A stretch of DNA of 64,000 bases from Malus domestica (lineage: Eukaryota > Streptophyta > Magnoliopsida > Rosales > Rosaceae). The notes beneath the pieces are model-generated. The model was not told the DNA's origin. It searched no databases and was given only the letters and a program-made list of their open reading frames with translations. The stretch lies in contig NC_091663.1 in the NCBI RefSeq assembly GCF_042453785.1, forward strand, positions 22,590,501 through 22,654,500. The letters run 5' to 3'. A program made the position numbers and the translations under genes. This document shows, one piece after another, positions 47,100 to 56,730 of this stretch; position 1 is the stretch's first letter; each line of letters starts with the position of its first letter.

Positions 47100-47811
47100 G
47101 TCGGTGTATGCATGCATGTTTTTCCCGTTGGTTCTAAACTTAATTTTCAAAAGATATGGGGGAGTTTTGGGCCATCTTGCTCTCTTTAAGTTGAAAAGAA
47201 CAACGATAATTAGGGATTAAAGATTCGCATGCATCAAATTACATCACATTTGATAGTTGTAGTAGAAACAAACCTGGCGGTTGTCTTGTTATTTTAGGTG
47301 TTTTTGGTCGATGTAATCAGAGGTTTCTTGCGATGAAAGCCTCAGTTGTACCGTTATCCAACAATGCCGTCCAAAATCATCTTGTGAATGACGCAATTTT
47401 CTGCACCTCTTCATATCGATCAAAATACATTTGGTGATATTTTTCTTCACTAATAAGTGAGAGATTTTAAGCTCGAATCTTTGGATCCACAAACTCACAA
47501 TTTATTCTCCCACTATCTTAGTGTCAAATATACCATGGTATAAAAAAAATAGAAAACTTCATTTTAATCCTTGGCAAAGATACTTAAGATCAAAATCTAA
47601 TTTTAATTCCTTATACATTAATCACCTCATTTATTATTTATATTTTGATGTTTTAATTATTTCTCTTTTTCTTCCTAATTTTAATGTACTAATTTTACTT
47701 CATTATAATTATAATTTCCATTTCATTCATCGTAATATATTTTGTTGTAAACATTTAGATAAACTAACTTTTGTTTTACAATATATTTTGATATACTTTG
47801 TCTTCTTCATT
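47100..47811. other. AT-rich spacer
   Basis: Upstream flank of the esterase pseudogene. No gene is recognised; the open stretch 47521-47814 is low-complexity AT-rich sequence. Confidence 0.45.
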
Positions 47812-48090
47812 TAGGTACATTAAATTCATTATAATATATTTCGGTACATACATAGGTACACACATTTCAGTACATACATTTCGATACAAAGATTCAGGTA
47901 CATTAATTCAATATAATACATTTCGGTACACACATTTAGGTACATTAGTTTAATATAATAAATTTTGGTGCATACATTTGGGTACACACATTTAGGTATA
48001 TTAGTTTAATATAATACATTTCGGTGCATACATTTGGATATATACATTTTGGTACATACATTTAAGTACTAACATTTAGGTACATTAATT
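47812..48090. repeat. AT-rich minisatellite-like region
   Basis: Irregular repeats of GGTACATTA, TTTAATATAATA, CATTTCGGT(A/G)CATAC and ACATTTAGG with variable spacing. Confidence 0.7.
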
Positions 48091-49100
48091 GAGTTTTTCA
48101 AGTTTGAAGAATGTTATATCAAATTAATAAATTTAAAAAAAAACTTTTGTTTGGTAAAAAAATAAATTAAAATGTGTATATTAATAAATTTAAATATTTA
48201 ATGGAGACATTGAATGATATACACATTAATTATTTTTGAACTAAGGACACATTATGGGACTATAATCAATATGCATGAAATCTAACACCAGATTTATTTT
48301 AAATTTCTTCAAGGATTAAAGTTAGAACACCCCTAAAAAAATTTGCTATTTTTAGATCATCTCCAGCCAAATGTTATATGCCACTTTTAATCCTTAAATT
48401 GACAAAAATATTGTCCAACCAAAGGGCTATAAAGGAATTGGACTAGAAGAAGCTTGCTACACGTTTTCAATTTTTCTTTTACCCAAAACTATGAAAATGA
48501 GTTGTTTTTAAGTGTTTACCAAACATTTTTTTGAGCTCAGCTTTTTTTTTATACCCAATTTTTATAAAAGTATATCAATACCAAACTAGTACTAAAGAGA
48601 GTTGGGCACAAGTAACTGCAGGCCAGCCCTTGGCTAAATTTGCTTGGGAGCCCCATCATGTGCCTACCCACAAGTGTGGACTGCTAGCATCTACCACATG
48701 GAAATAAGCATGCACCGGCGCGAGGAAGGTAGTAGTTGATCCACAAAAGCATCACGGCATTGTCATTCTTTCAACCTTCTTCCTCTAGTGAGACAAACGG
48801 GATTGAAGAAGGAGTTTCCGCTCCTATACCAATGCTTAATGGCGGTACTATTTCTTAAGGTCGAGTTTTTGCAGTACGGCGGGCATTAAAACATGAGTTT
48901 CTTGCTTTTCTCTCTCTCCTCCAAGACTTGGATTTCTTGAAGTTTGTTGCAGAGGCGGTTGTCTTGTTACAAGCTCCGTCTTTGAGAATCCTACACCAGT
49001 TCAGATCCTTTTGTGCCCACGGCATACCGAAAGCCATTAGCAACTTTGTGACGGGGGCGACTATGGCATGGATTAACTTTAAGTTGTTGGAGCATTCATT
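48091..49100 (+). other. Spacer with an unrecognised open stretch at 48871-49104
   Basis: One + frame is open from about 48871 to a TAG at 49102-49104 and reads HEFLAFLSLLQDLDFLKFV, then LLQAPSLRILHQFRSF. It has no start codon I can justify and no family I recognise. It could be a gene fragment or chance. Confidence 0.3.
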
Positions 49101-49270
49101 TTAGTCACTTAGTAATACAGTATAGTAGTATTTCTCTTCACTTATAAATGAGAAGTCTTAGGTTCAATTCTCGTCAAAGGCGAATTTAAACCTCATTATT
49201 GCTAGCTCATTGTGAGGCTAAGTCCACCCCCTTTCCCTTAGTGTAGATAATATCGTTTGTTCAAAAAAAA
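49101..49270 (+). repeat. SINE-like repeat, copy 3
   Basis: A tRNA-like head with a B-box-like GGTTCAATTCTC (about 49153), TTGCTAGCTCATTGTGAGGC, CCCTTTCCCTTAGTGTAG, GATAATATCGTTTGTT and a poly-A tail. It belongs to the same family as 27892, 31351 and 49450. Confidence 0.75.
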
Positions 49271-49449
49271 CATTGACTCGTCTTCCATGCTTTTGCTGCA
49301 CAAAGAATTCGAAGCCATGGTTCACCATCCTCCAAGTAAATTACTGTTCCCCTCATTCCATCCATGGTAAAAAAAAAAAAAAAAAAAAAAATTCAAACTG
49401 TATATTTATCCAGAAGTCGGTTTATAACCATTTAATATTTAGTTTTAAT

Positions 49450-49597
49450 TTTTTTTAACAAACGATATTTTCTACTCTAAGGGTAGAGTAGTGGGCTAAG
49501 CCTCACAAAATACTAGCAATAATATGGTTTAAATTTGTCTTTGACGAGAATCGAACCTGAAGACCTCTCACTTATAAGTGAAGAGAAATATCACTAT
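49450..49597 (-). repeat. SINE-like repeat, copy 4 (minus)
   Basis: The inverse of copy 3: AACAAACGATATTTTCTACT, GTGGGCTAAGCCTCACAA, GAGAATCGAACCTG and CTCTCACTTATAAGTGAAG. Together with copy 3 it makes an inverted pair ~180 bp apart around a poly-A run (49371-49390). Confidence 0.75.
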
Positions 49598-49839
49598 AAG
49601 TTGAATTTAAAAAAAATTATTTAGTAACTATTTTCAATTTTTTGAAAAACAAAACTGAAAATTAGTATGTAATAATACTATAGTATATTCATTTACTACA
49701 CTAATTTCAAAAGCAATATTTGATTAGGGTCGGTTTTGAGTTTTTTTTGGTGCCTGAAGTGAACACTTAAATGTGTCTTTTTTCAATAAACGAACATATT
49801 AAACAAAATGTATATATATATACTAGTACAACAACATGT

Positions 49840-50190
49840 TTGCGCGACGGACACTTGCGCGACGCAACAACTTTTATCGCGCAAAGTGTGTTTGCGCGAC
49901 GCTAAACACAAAACGTCGCGCAAAGTGGCTTTGCGCGACGATACTTTGCGCGACGTAGGTGTACGTCGCGCAAAGCTGTTTTGTGCGACGAAGTAATGAG
50001 TACGTCGCGCAAAGTATCGTCGCGCAAAGCCACTTTGTGCGACGTTGGCTACGTCGCGCAAGATTTTGGCGCCAAACTAAGAATGTTTTACCGCTTTTTT
50101 CCCAAGTTTGCGCGACGCATGAGCACTTACGTCGCACAAAACATCTTTGCGCGACGTAGGTGGCGTCGCGCAAAGTCGACGACTTTTTTC
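49840..50190. repeat. Left subterminal array of GCGCGACG motifs
   Basis: About 17 copies of TTTGCGCGACG or its complement CGTCGCGCAAA occur in ~350 bp, often as facing pairs around short spacers such as TAGGTGTA. Single-base variants (TTTGTGCGACG) also occur. Confidence 0.9.
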
Positions 50191-50814
50191 TCTAATATAA
50201 CCACACACAGGGGCCTTTTTCTTCACACTCAACATCTCTGTTTCACTCTCTTTCAGACTCTCCATCTCTCTCAACCCTCACCATCTTCACCTTCAAGTAT
50301 TGTATTTATTTGATTAGTTAATTAACTATTTATTGATTACATTTATGTTTGGATTTTTTTATTTTTGTGTATTTATGTTTTTCTTTAATTATCTTTGTCA
50401 ATGCTTATTTTTAACAAGTTGAGTTTTGGTTTTGAACAATTGAATGAGTAGAATGAATGACTATGAGTATGAAGGATTTTGATAGGTTTAGGGAAACAAA
50501 AGCTAAGAAACTGCAAATTGCTTAGTTAACTTGATCTAATTTAGGGATAGATTGATGTGTGCTCAAAAATGGATAGATTTCATTTCTCACCAAATTGGGA
50601 GGAGGAAATTAGAATGTTAGAGATTTAGAGAAGAAGCCAGTTTATAGCTTTGTCAAACCACTGTTCTATTACGTGGTTAGTAATCATTTTAGGTGTATTC
50701 TCTACCCTTTACGATTTAGAATACGTGGTCTCATCATATAGGTCCTTAAACAATTCCCTTTAATTTATTTATTTTGTACTCATAAGCAAAATGGCAAAAG
50801 GAAAAAAAAAAAAC

Positions 50815-50892
50815 TTTGCGCGACGTAGGTGTACCTACGTTGCGCAAAGTTGTTTTGCGCAACGCTGGTGTAGCTACATCGCGCAAAGTTGT
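50815..50892. repeat. Internal pair-of-pairs of GCGCGACG motifs
   Basis: Two facing motif pairs: CTTTGCGCGACGTAGGTGTA with CTACGTTGCGCAAAG, then TTTTGCGCAACGCTGGTGTA with CTACATCGCGCAAAG. Poly-A precedes and poly-T follows. Confidence 0.85.
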
Positions 50893-50960
50893 TTTTTTTT
50901 TTTTCCTTTTGCTTTTCTTTTGGGGTTCTTGCATTGCCTTTTTCTTTTGTGATATCTACT

Positions 50961-52620
50961 TGTGTAAATGTTTTAAATTGACGATCAAATTAGTTCATTG
51001 TATTCATATAGGATTAAAGAGTGTAGCTCTAAAAAATCATCAAAATCGGAGTTAAAACTACCGTTAAATCGTGCTTTTTCGTTTATAACCGTCGAAAATT
51101 TTTGTCCCGTTACTTGATATTTGAATGTTTTTTTTTTTGCAATTTTTGGCGTACAAGATCTCGAAGCATATACAAATACGTTTGACGGTTGGATCGTTGA
51201 AACTAGTTTCGTACAATGTGTTTCCCATCAAAACGATACATTTACTAACACTTAAGAGTTTATTTATACTTTCATCAAGTATAACATAAGATTTTGCGGT
51301 ATCCACTAGTGTAAATATTTTAAATTGAAGATCGAATTAGTTCATTGTATTCATATAGGGTCAAGGAGTGTAGCTCTAAAAAATCATCAAAATCGGAGTT
51401 AAAACTACCGTTAAATCGTGCTTTATTGTTTATAACCGTAGAAAAGTTTTGTCTCGTTACTTGATCTCTGAATGTTTGTTTTTTGCGATTTTTGACGTAC
51501 GCGATCTCAAAGCATATACAAATATATTTGACGGTTGGATCGTTAAAACTAGTTTCGTACAATGCGTTTCCCATCAAAACGATACATTTACTAACACTTA
51601 GTGTTTATTTATACTTTCATCAAGAATAACATAAGATTTTGTGGTATCCACTGTTTTAAATATTTTAAATTGAAGATTTAATTAGTTCATTGTATTCATA
51701 TAGGGTCAAGGAGTGGAGCTCTAAAAAATCAACAAAATCGGAGTTAAAACTACCGTTAAATCGTGCTTTTTCGTTTATAATCGTTGAAAAGTTTTGTCCC
51801 GTTACTTGATCTTTGAATGTTTTTTTTTTGCGATTTTTGGCGTACAAGATCTCGAAGCATATACAAATACGTTTGACGGTTGGATCATTGAAACTAGTTT
51901 CGTACAATGCGTTTCCCATCAAAACGATACATTTACTAACACTTAAGAGTTTATTTATACTTTCATCAAGTATAACATAAGATTTTGTGGTATCCACTAG
52001 TGTAAATATTTTAAATTGAAGATCGAATTAGTTCATTGTATTCATATAGGTCAAGGAGTGTAGCTCTAAAAAATCATCAAAATCGGAGTTAAAACTACCG
52101 TTAAATCGTGCTTTATCGTTTATAACCGTAGAATAGTTTTGTCTCGTTATTTGATCTCTAAATGTTTGTTTTTTTTCGATTTTTGACGTACGCGATCTCG
52201 AAGCATATACAAATACATTTGACGGTTGGATCGTTGAAACTAGTTTCGTACAATGTGTTTCCCATCAAAACGATACATTTACTAACATTTAGTGTTTATT
52301 TATACTTTCATCAAGTATAACATAAGATTTTGTGGTATCCACTATTGTAAATATTTTAAATTGAAGATTTAATTAGTTCATTGTATTCATATAGGGTCAA
52401 GGAGTGGAGCTCTAAAAAATCAACAAAATCGGAGTTAAAACTACCGTTAAATTGTGCTTTTTCGTTTATAACCGTCGAAAAGTTTTGTCCCGTTACTTGA
52501 TCTCTGAATGTTTGTTTTTTGCAATTTTTGGCGTACGCGATCTCGAAGCATATACAAACAAGTTTGTCGGTTGAATCGTTGAAATTAGTTTCGTACAATG
52601 CGTTTCCCATCAAGTTCAAT
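50961..52620. repeat. Five-unit tandem array, period 345-347 bp
   Basis: The anchor TAGTTCATTGTATTCATATA occurs at 50991, 51338, 51683, 52029 and 52374. Every unit has CGGAGTTAAAACTACCGTTA, a TTGACGGTTGGATCGTT-like block (altered in the last unit) and TTTCCCATCAA. On the minus strand most units stay open for 80-110 codons. Units alternate in type: 1, 3 and 5 share GTCCCGTTACTTGAT, while 2 and 4 share GTCTCGTTA. Confidence 0.9.
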
Positions 52621-52789
52621 GGTATATATATTTACTAAGTAGATTTTAATTTATTTATTTTATACTTATAACACTTAAGAAATTAAATGATATGTATGTA
52701 AAAAAATTTATTGTGGGTTTTTATTAGAAAAATATATTATTGTAGGGTTTATGTAAAAAAAATTTGAATTTAAAAAGGATTAAAGTCAC

Positions 52790-53170
52790 ATTTTCAATAA
52801 TTTTTATAATAATTAAAAAAAAGAAACCTTGCGCGACGTCAAATTGTAAACCTACGTCGCGCAAGTTATGAAAATTTGGGCGGAACAATAGTGAAAAATG
52901 GGCGCTTTGTTTTCAATTTTCCAAGTTTAATTGGACCTCTTTCCCGTAGACCTCTCTTCCCTCTCGCTCATCTCTCACATTTTCAATAATTTTTATAATA
53001 ATTAAAAAAAAGAAACCTTGCGCGACGTCAAATTGTAAACCTACGTCGCGCAAGTTGTGAAAATTTGGGCGGAACAATAGTGAAAAATGGGCGCTTTGTT
53101 TTCAATTTTCCAAGTTTAATTGGACCTCTTTCCCGTAGCCCTCTCTTCCCTCTTGCTCATCTCTCCCTCT
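52790..53170. repeat. 189-bp tandem duplication with a GCGCGACG motif pair
   Basis: TTTTCAATAATTTTTATAAT recurs at 52791 and 52980. Each copy has CTTGCGCGACGTC, CTACGTCGCGCAAG, GGGCGGAACAATAGTG and CCCTCTCTTCCCTC-like sequence. Differences are few. Confidence 0.85.
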
Positions 53171-54654
53171 TTCTTTCCCGTAGATCTCTCTCTCCTCTTC
53201 GCAAGCTTTCCTCTTCGGCCACGCCACTACGGCCAGCCACCCGAATCTCGAAGCCGACGCGAATCAAGTCCCAAAATCAAGGTAAGGGTTTTTTATTTTC
53301 GAAGGGTTTTGTTATTTAGGGTTCAAATTGCATGTTATTTAGGGTTTCTGATAAAATTGGATGTTGGTTCTGGTTTGCAGAGGGGTTGATGGGTTGCAGG
53401 TAGAGAGAGGGATCACACTCTCAGTCGCTACCAGAACCTTTTCGTTTCTACTCCTGCTGCAATTCAAGGTCCTTCTTCTTCGTCTTCATTCTTTTGGCCC
53501 TAAACTTCTCAAAATCCCCAATTTTTGTTTTGTTATATGTAAACAGGGTTTCTGTAGAAGTTTCAAATTGAGTGCTTAGTTGAAATGGGGTATTTGGATA
53601 TGAATTTTTTTTTTTGCTTTATTCTTCTTCTCTTCCCCTATACTTCCCAAAATCCTAATTTTTGCTTTTTTATATGTAATTTTTTTTACGGGATTTCTCA
53701 TAATTTCAAATTTCAATGTAATTTTTGTGTGAAAATTTTATTGCTTTTTTATGATGTCGTCTTGGTTGATTGACATTTGCTTATTTGAAATGGGTATGTT
53801 GGATGTCAAAATTTTATTGTTTTTTTCTTCTTCTTCCTCAAATCCCCAAGTGCTTATTTTGTGTGTTCTTTCGATTTCTGAGTTTAATTAATTGGTGCAC
53901 TTTTCTGAGTTTAATATCATCAATATAGTGCTTCTTAATATATATCGTCAAATATGTAAAATTGAAATATGATGCTATGAAATGCTTAAGATATTGACAG
54001 TATAGTACATTAATGCAATCTCTTTATCACACCCTGCAATTCATGAAGTGTAAGCTTGAGATATGTATCCTTACAGTTTTTACAAGAAAGTTAACTTTAT
54101 CCTTTCTAGGAACATTCCTACCCTGGTGACATTTTCGCTGTATTTCTGATGGATTCCAGATTTCTAGTGGATTTAGCTTAGGGTTTTCGTTGGATTGTGG
54201 TCTTAGTGTGGTGAAGAAAAATCAGAGGACAGGGAGGGGAAACTTATGCTTCAAGACCAAACTAAAGTTTTAACCTATTCTAGCTTCATTTGATCTAGGT
54301 AGAGATATATGAATAGATTAGTAATCTCGATGCTTTTAGATAGTAAAGAACTGTTTGTTAATAAATTATCTTGAATCAATTATTTTTGAAACATTTTTTA
54401 TTCTGGTTATTACGTACATCTTCAAATTCCAGTTCAAGATACTTTAGGGTTAAAGATAGACTCATTTGAAGACTCAAATTTCTAGTTGAGTTGTTACCGG
54501 AGGACATATTCAAATTTCCTGGTGATGAGATCGCTAAGCAGCTTCATGTAAGTATATGTAATTGTTATTATTCTTATATGTATGAATCGTTCAAATATTA
54601 TTTATATTCTGTTATTAAACATTAAATGTTTTTTTCTTTATTATTACAGGTTGC

Positions 54655-55110
54655 TATGGTGGAACAACGCACTGTTCTTCTCCAAGAAGCAACATCGCAG
54701 CTTCCTCCGGAGACCATATCGAGGATGTCACGGTACCCGATGATGCAGGTTTTCAATTCCTGACTAATGTCATGGATCAGAACTTCGGTCGTCGTCATGG
54801 CAAGGTTGTTCGATGTGTGGGGAAAGCGCGAGTTTGTGAGACGGGTGCCTCTTCTTCCAAATCGAACACAGTAGAGGTCAGTGCATTGAAGGAGGAAGTG
54901 ACAACCTTAAAGGGTCATCTTGCGGTTTAGGGCGAGAAGATGAAGGCTCGGGACGAGCAGATGAAGGCCCAGGAAGAGCCGATTAGGGCCCAGGGCAAGA
55001 AGATGAATGCCTATGTTGGGCATGTGAGAGACCTTGTACGAGCCATACAGATGTCCGGCCTCCAAATCTCGCTATCACTACCTGATCTTGATACACCTAG
55101 AAGACTACTT
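54655..55110 (+). pseudogene. En/Spm-type transposase C-terminal remnant
   Basis: Pieces in shifted frames read EQRTVLLQEATSQLPPETIS, FQFLTNVMDQNFGRRHGKVV, then VSALKEEVTTLKGHLAV, a stop at 54928-54930, KARDEQMKAQEEPIRAQGKK and IQMSGLQISLSLPDLDTP. A coiled-coil (LKEEVTTLKGHL, repeated KAxxE) before a short proline-containing end resembles the C-terminus of Plant_transposase/Transposase_24-type proteins of CACTA elements. It is frameshifted and stopped. The catalytic transposase is not seen. Confidence 0.5.
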
Positions 55111-55269
55111 GTAGTTTTTTCTTTTTTTTGTTTGAACATCTTGTATGTATATTTTCATATATTTTATAATTAAATACTTTGCCTTAGTTAATTAATTATT
55201 TATAATTTAATTACAATATTTATTAAAAAATTAAAAAATAATATTTTTGATCAAAACATAAAAAAGGGG

Positions 55270-55715
55270 TTTGCGTGACGAAGATTCTACCTACCTCGCT
55301 TAAAGGCACCTACGCCACTTTGCGCGACGCATGTCCTTACGTCGTGGAAAAAGGATTAGGTGGCTTTGCGCGACGAAGCCTACGTCGCGCAAGGTGGCTT
55401 GGCGCGATGAAGAAGAAACATGCGTCGTGCAAAGCCTCTTTGCGCGACGTAGGCTGCGTCGCGCAAAGCCCCCTTGCGCGACGCATGTTTATTCTTCGTC
55501 GCGCCAAGCCACATTGCGCGACGTAGGCTTTGTCGCGCAAAGCCACCTTGCGCGACGTAGGCTTCGTCGTGCAAGGTGGCTTTGCGTGACGCATGTTTTT
55601 CTTCGTCGCGCAAACCCTTCTGTCACTGCCTTGCCGCGACGAAGGTGCGTTGGGCTAAGTTTTGCGCGACGTTTTTTGACTTTGCGCGACGAATGACCTA
55701 CGTCGCGCAAAGTGT
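55270..55715. repeat. Right subterminal array of GCGCGACG motifs
   Basis: About 20 copies of TTTGCGCGACG-type motifs in both orientations, with variants (GCGTGACG, GCGCGATG). Spacers such as AAGCCTA and CATGTTTTTCTT separate facing copies. Confidence 0.9.
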
Positions 55716-55783
55716 TTTTTTTACTAGTATGTATTATCATCCCAACTCTTTGTACCTGGACTAGATAACAATTTTTTTTTGAG

Positions 55784-56055
55784 TAATGCTATTTATACCA
55801 CATTTTCATACCACCTTGGGTGGCATTTAATGTGGATAGCCACATCATTTGAATTAATCAGATTTTTAAATTTAGTTTATTATTTAATAAACTAAAAGTT
55901 AAGAAAAACTAGTTAATTAAATGATGATTGTGGTATACGAGGAGTCTTTCTCCTTCATTTCCTTGGGTTTTGCAAAATTTTCAAATGATGTGGCTGTCCA
56001 CATCTGATGTCACCTTAGGTGGTATACAAATGTGGTATAAAAACATGGTATTAAT
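55784..56055. mobile_element. MITE with ~80-bp terminal inverted repeats, next to the copia insertion
   Basis: The left arm has TTTATACCACATTTTCATAC and AATGTGGATAGCCACATCAT. The right arm has the inverse, ATGATGTGGCTGTCCACATC, then GGTGGTATACAAATGTGG. The copia element inserted at or just beyond its right end (TTAAT). No clean duplication is assigned to the MITE. Confidence 0.7.
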
Positions 56056-56313
56056 TGTTGTGGTCTATTTTATCTGACAGAGGGACTAGGGCCGGCGGCA
56101 GAGAGAGAGAGGAGAGAGATGTGTGTTTGTAGAATTGTAGGGGAATGTGTGTGTTGTTATCCCTCCTACATTGTGCCTTTATTTATAGTAGTAAAGGGAG
56201 AGAAGATATTCCTTCTTCTCCAAGTAATACAAGTTGTAATAGGAAAGGATAACTAGAATCAAATCTTATCTAGGATTTACACAATCATACTTAAACTAGG
56301 AATGTTTACAACA
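56056..56313 (-). repeat. 3' LTR of the copia element
   Basis: TGTTGTGGTC...GTTTACAACA, 258 bp. The adjoining internal sequence CTCCCCCTTGAG is, on the element strand, the polypurine tract AAGGGGGAG. Confidence 0.95.
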
Positions 56314-56730
56314 CTCCCCCTTGAGTGGGTAAATACTCAAGGTAGATTCAGCATCATGCAGAAGTTGAGGAAGTCGACTCGTCGGCATTGATTCCAAGGA
56401 ACAACGCTTATTCTCAATAAGGTAGGAACTTGCATAAGTAGTAAGTCTCACTAAAAAACCCTAAGGCTATGGCAAAAACCCAAGTAGGGACAAAATCCAT
56501 AGTCTAAGGAAAAATGCGTGAGAAATGCAAAGTCAAAAGAATCGTCTACAGGACGTCATCAGGGATATGACCAGCCCAAGGTGGGTGCCTCGTTAAAACC
56601 TAGTTAGGTAGCAAAAACCCAGTGGGAAAAATGCTCATAATCGTAGGGAAAAAGAGTACATTAAGATCAAGCAAGTATCTAGAAGATACTCCCCCTGAGT
56701 TTGACATAATTCCACAGAGAAATAGCAAAG
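56314..56730 (-). other. Copia 3' untranslated region
   Basis: Non-coding on the element strand between the pol stop and the polypurine tract. It has a second pyrimidine-rich stretch (ACTCCCCCTGAG, about 56690). Confidence 0.6.

Larger units (their letters stand above)
49821..55729 (+). mobile_element. CACTA-like DNA transposon, decayed
   Basis: Ends are TACTAGTACAACAACATG at the left and, inverted at the right, TACTAGTAAAAAAAACAC. Both run into dense TTTGCGCGACG motifs. The interior holds more motif pairs, a five-unit ~345-bp array, a duplicated 189-bp block, TC-rich and intron-like sequence (53160-54650), and a decayed transposase tail (54655-55110). CACTA elements typically have such CG-rich subterminal repeats. 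The expected terminal C of CACTA is T here, and no unambiguous 3-bp duplication is seen; a TA duplication is also possible. The orientation follows the transposase remnant. Confidence 0.65.

Noticed and set aside
49840..50190. CRISPR-like array of short repeats
   Set aside because: The GCGCGACG motifs alternate in orientation with irregular short spacers, and the sequence is plant nuclear DNA; they are transposon subterminal repeats.
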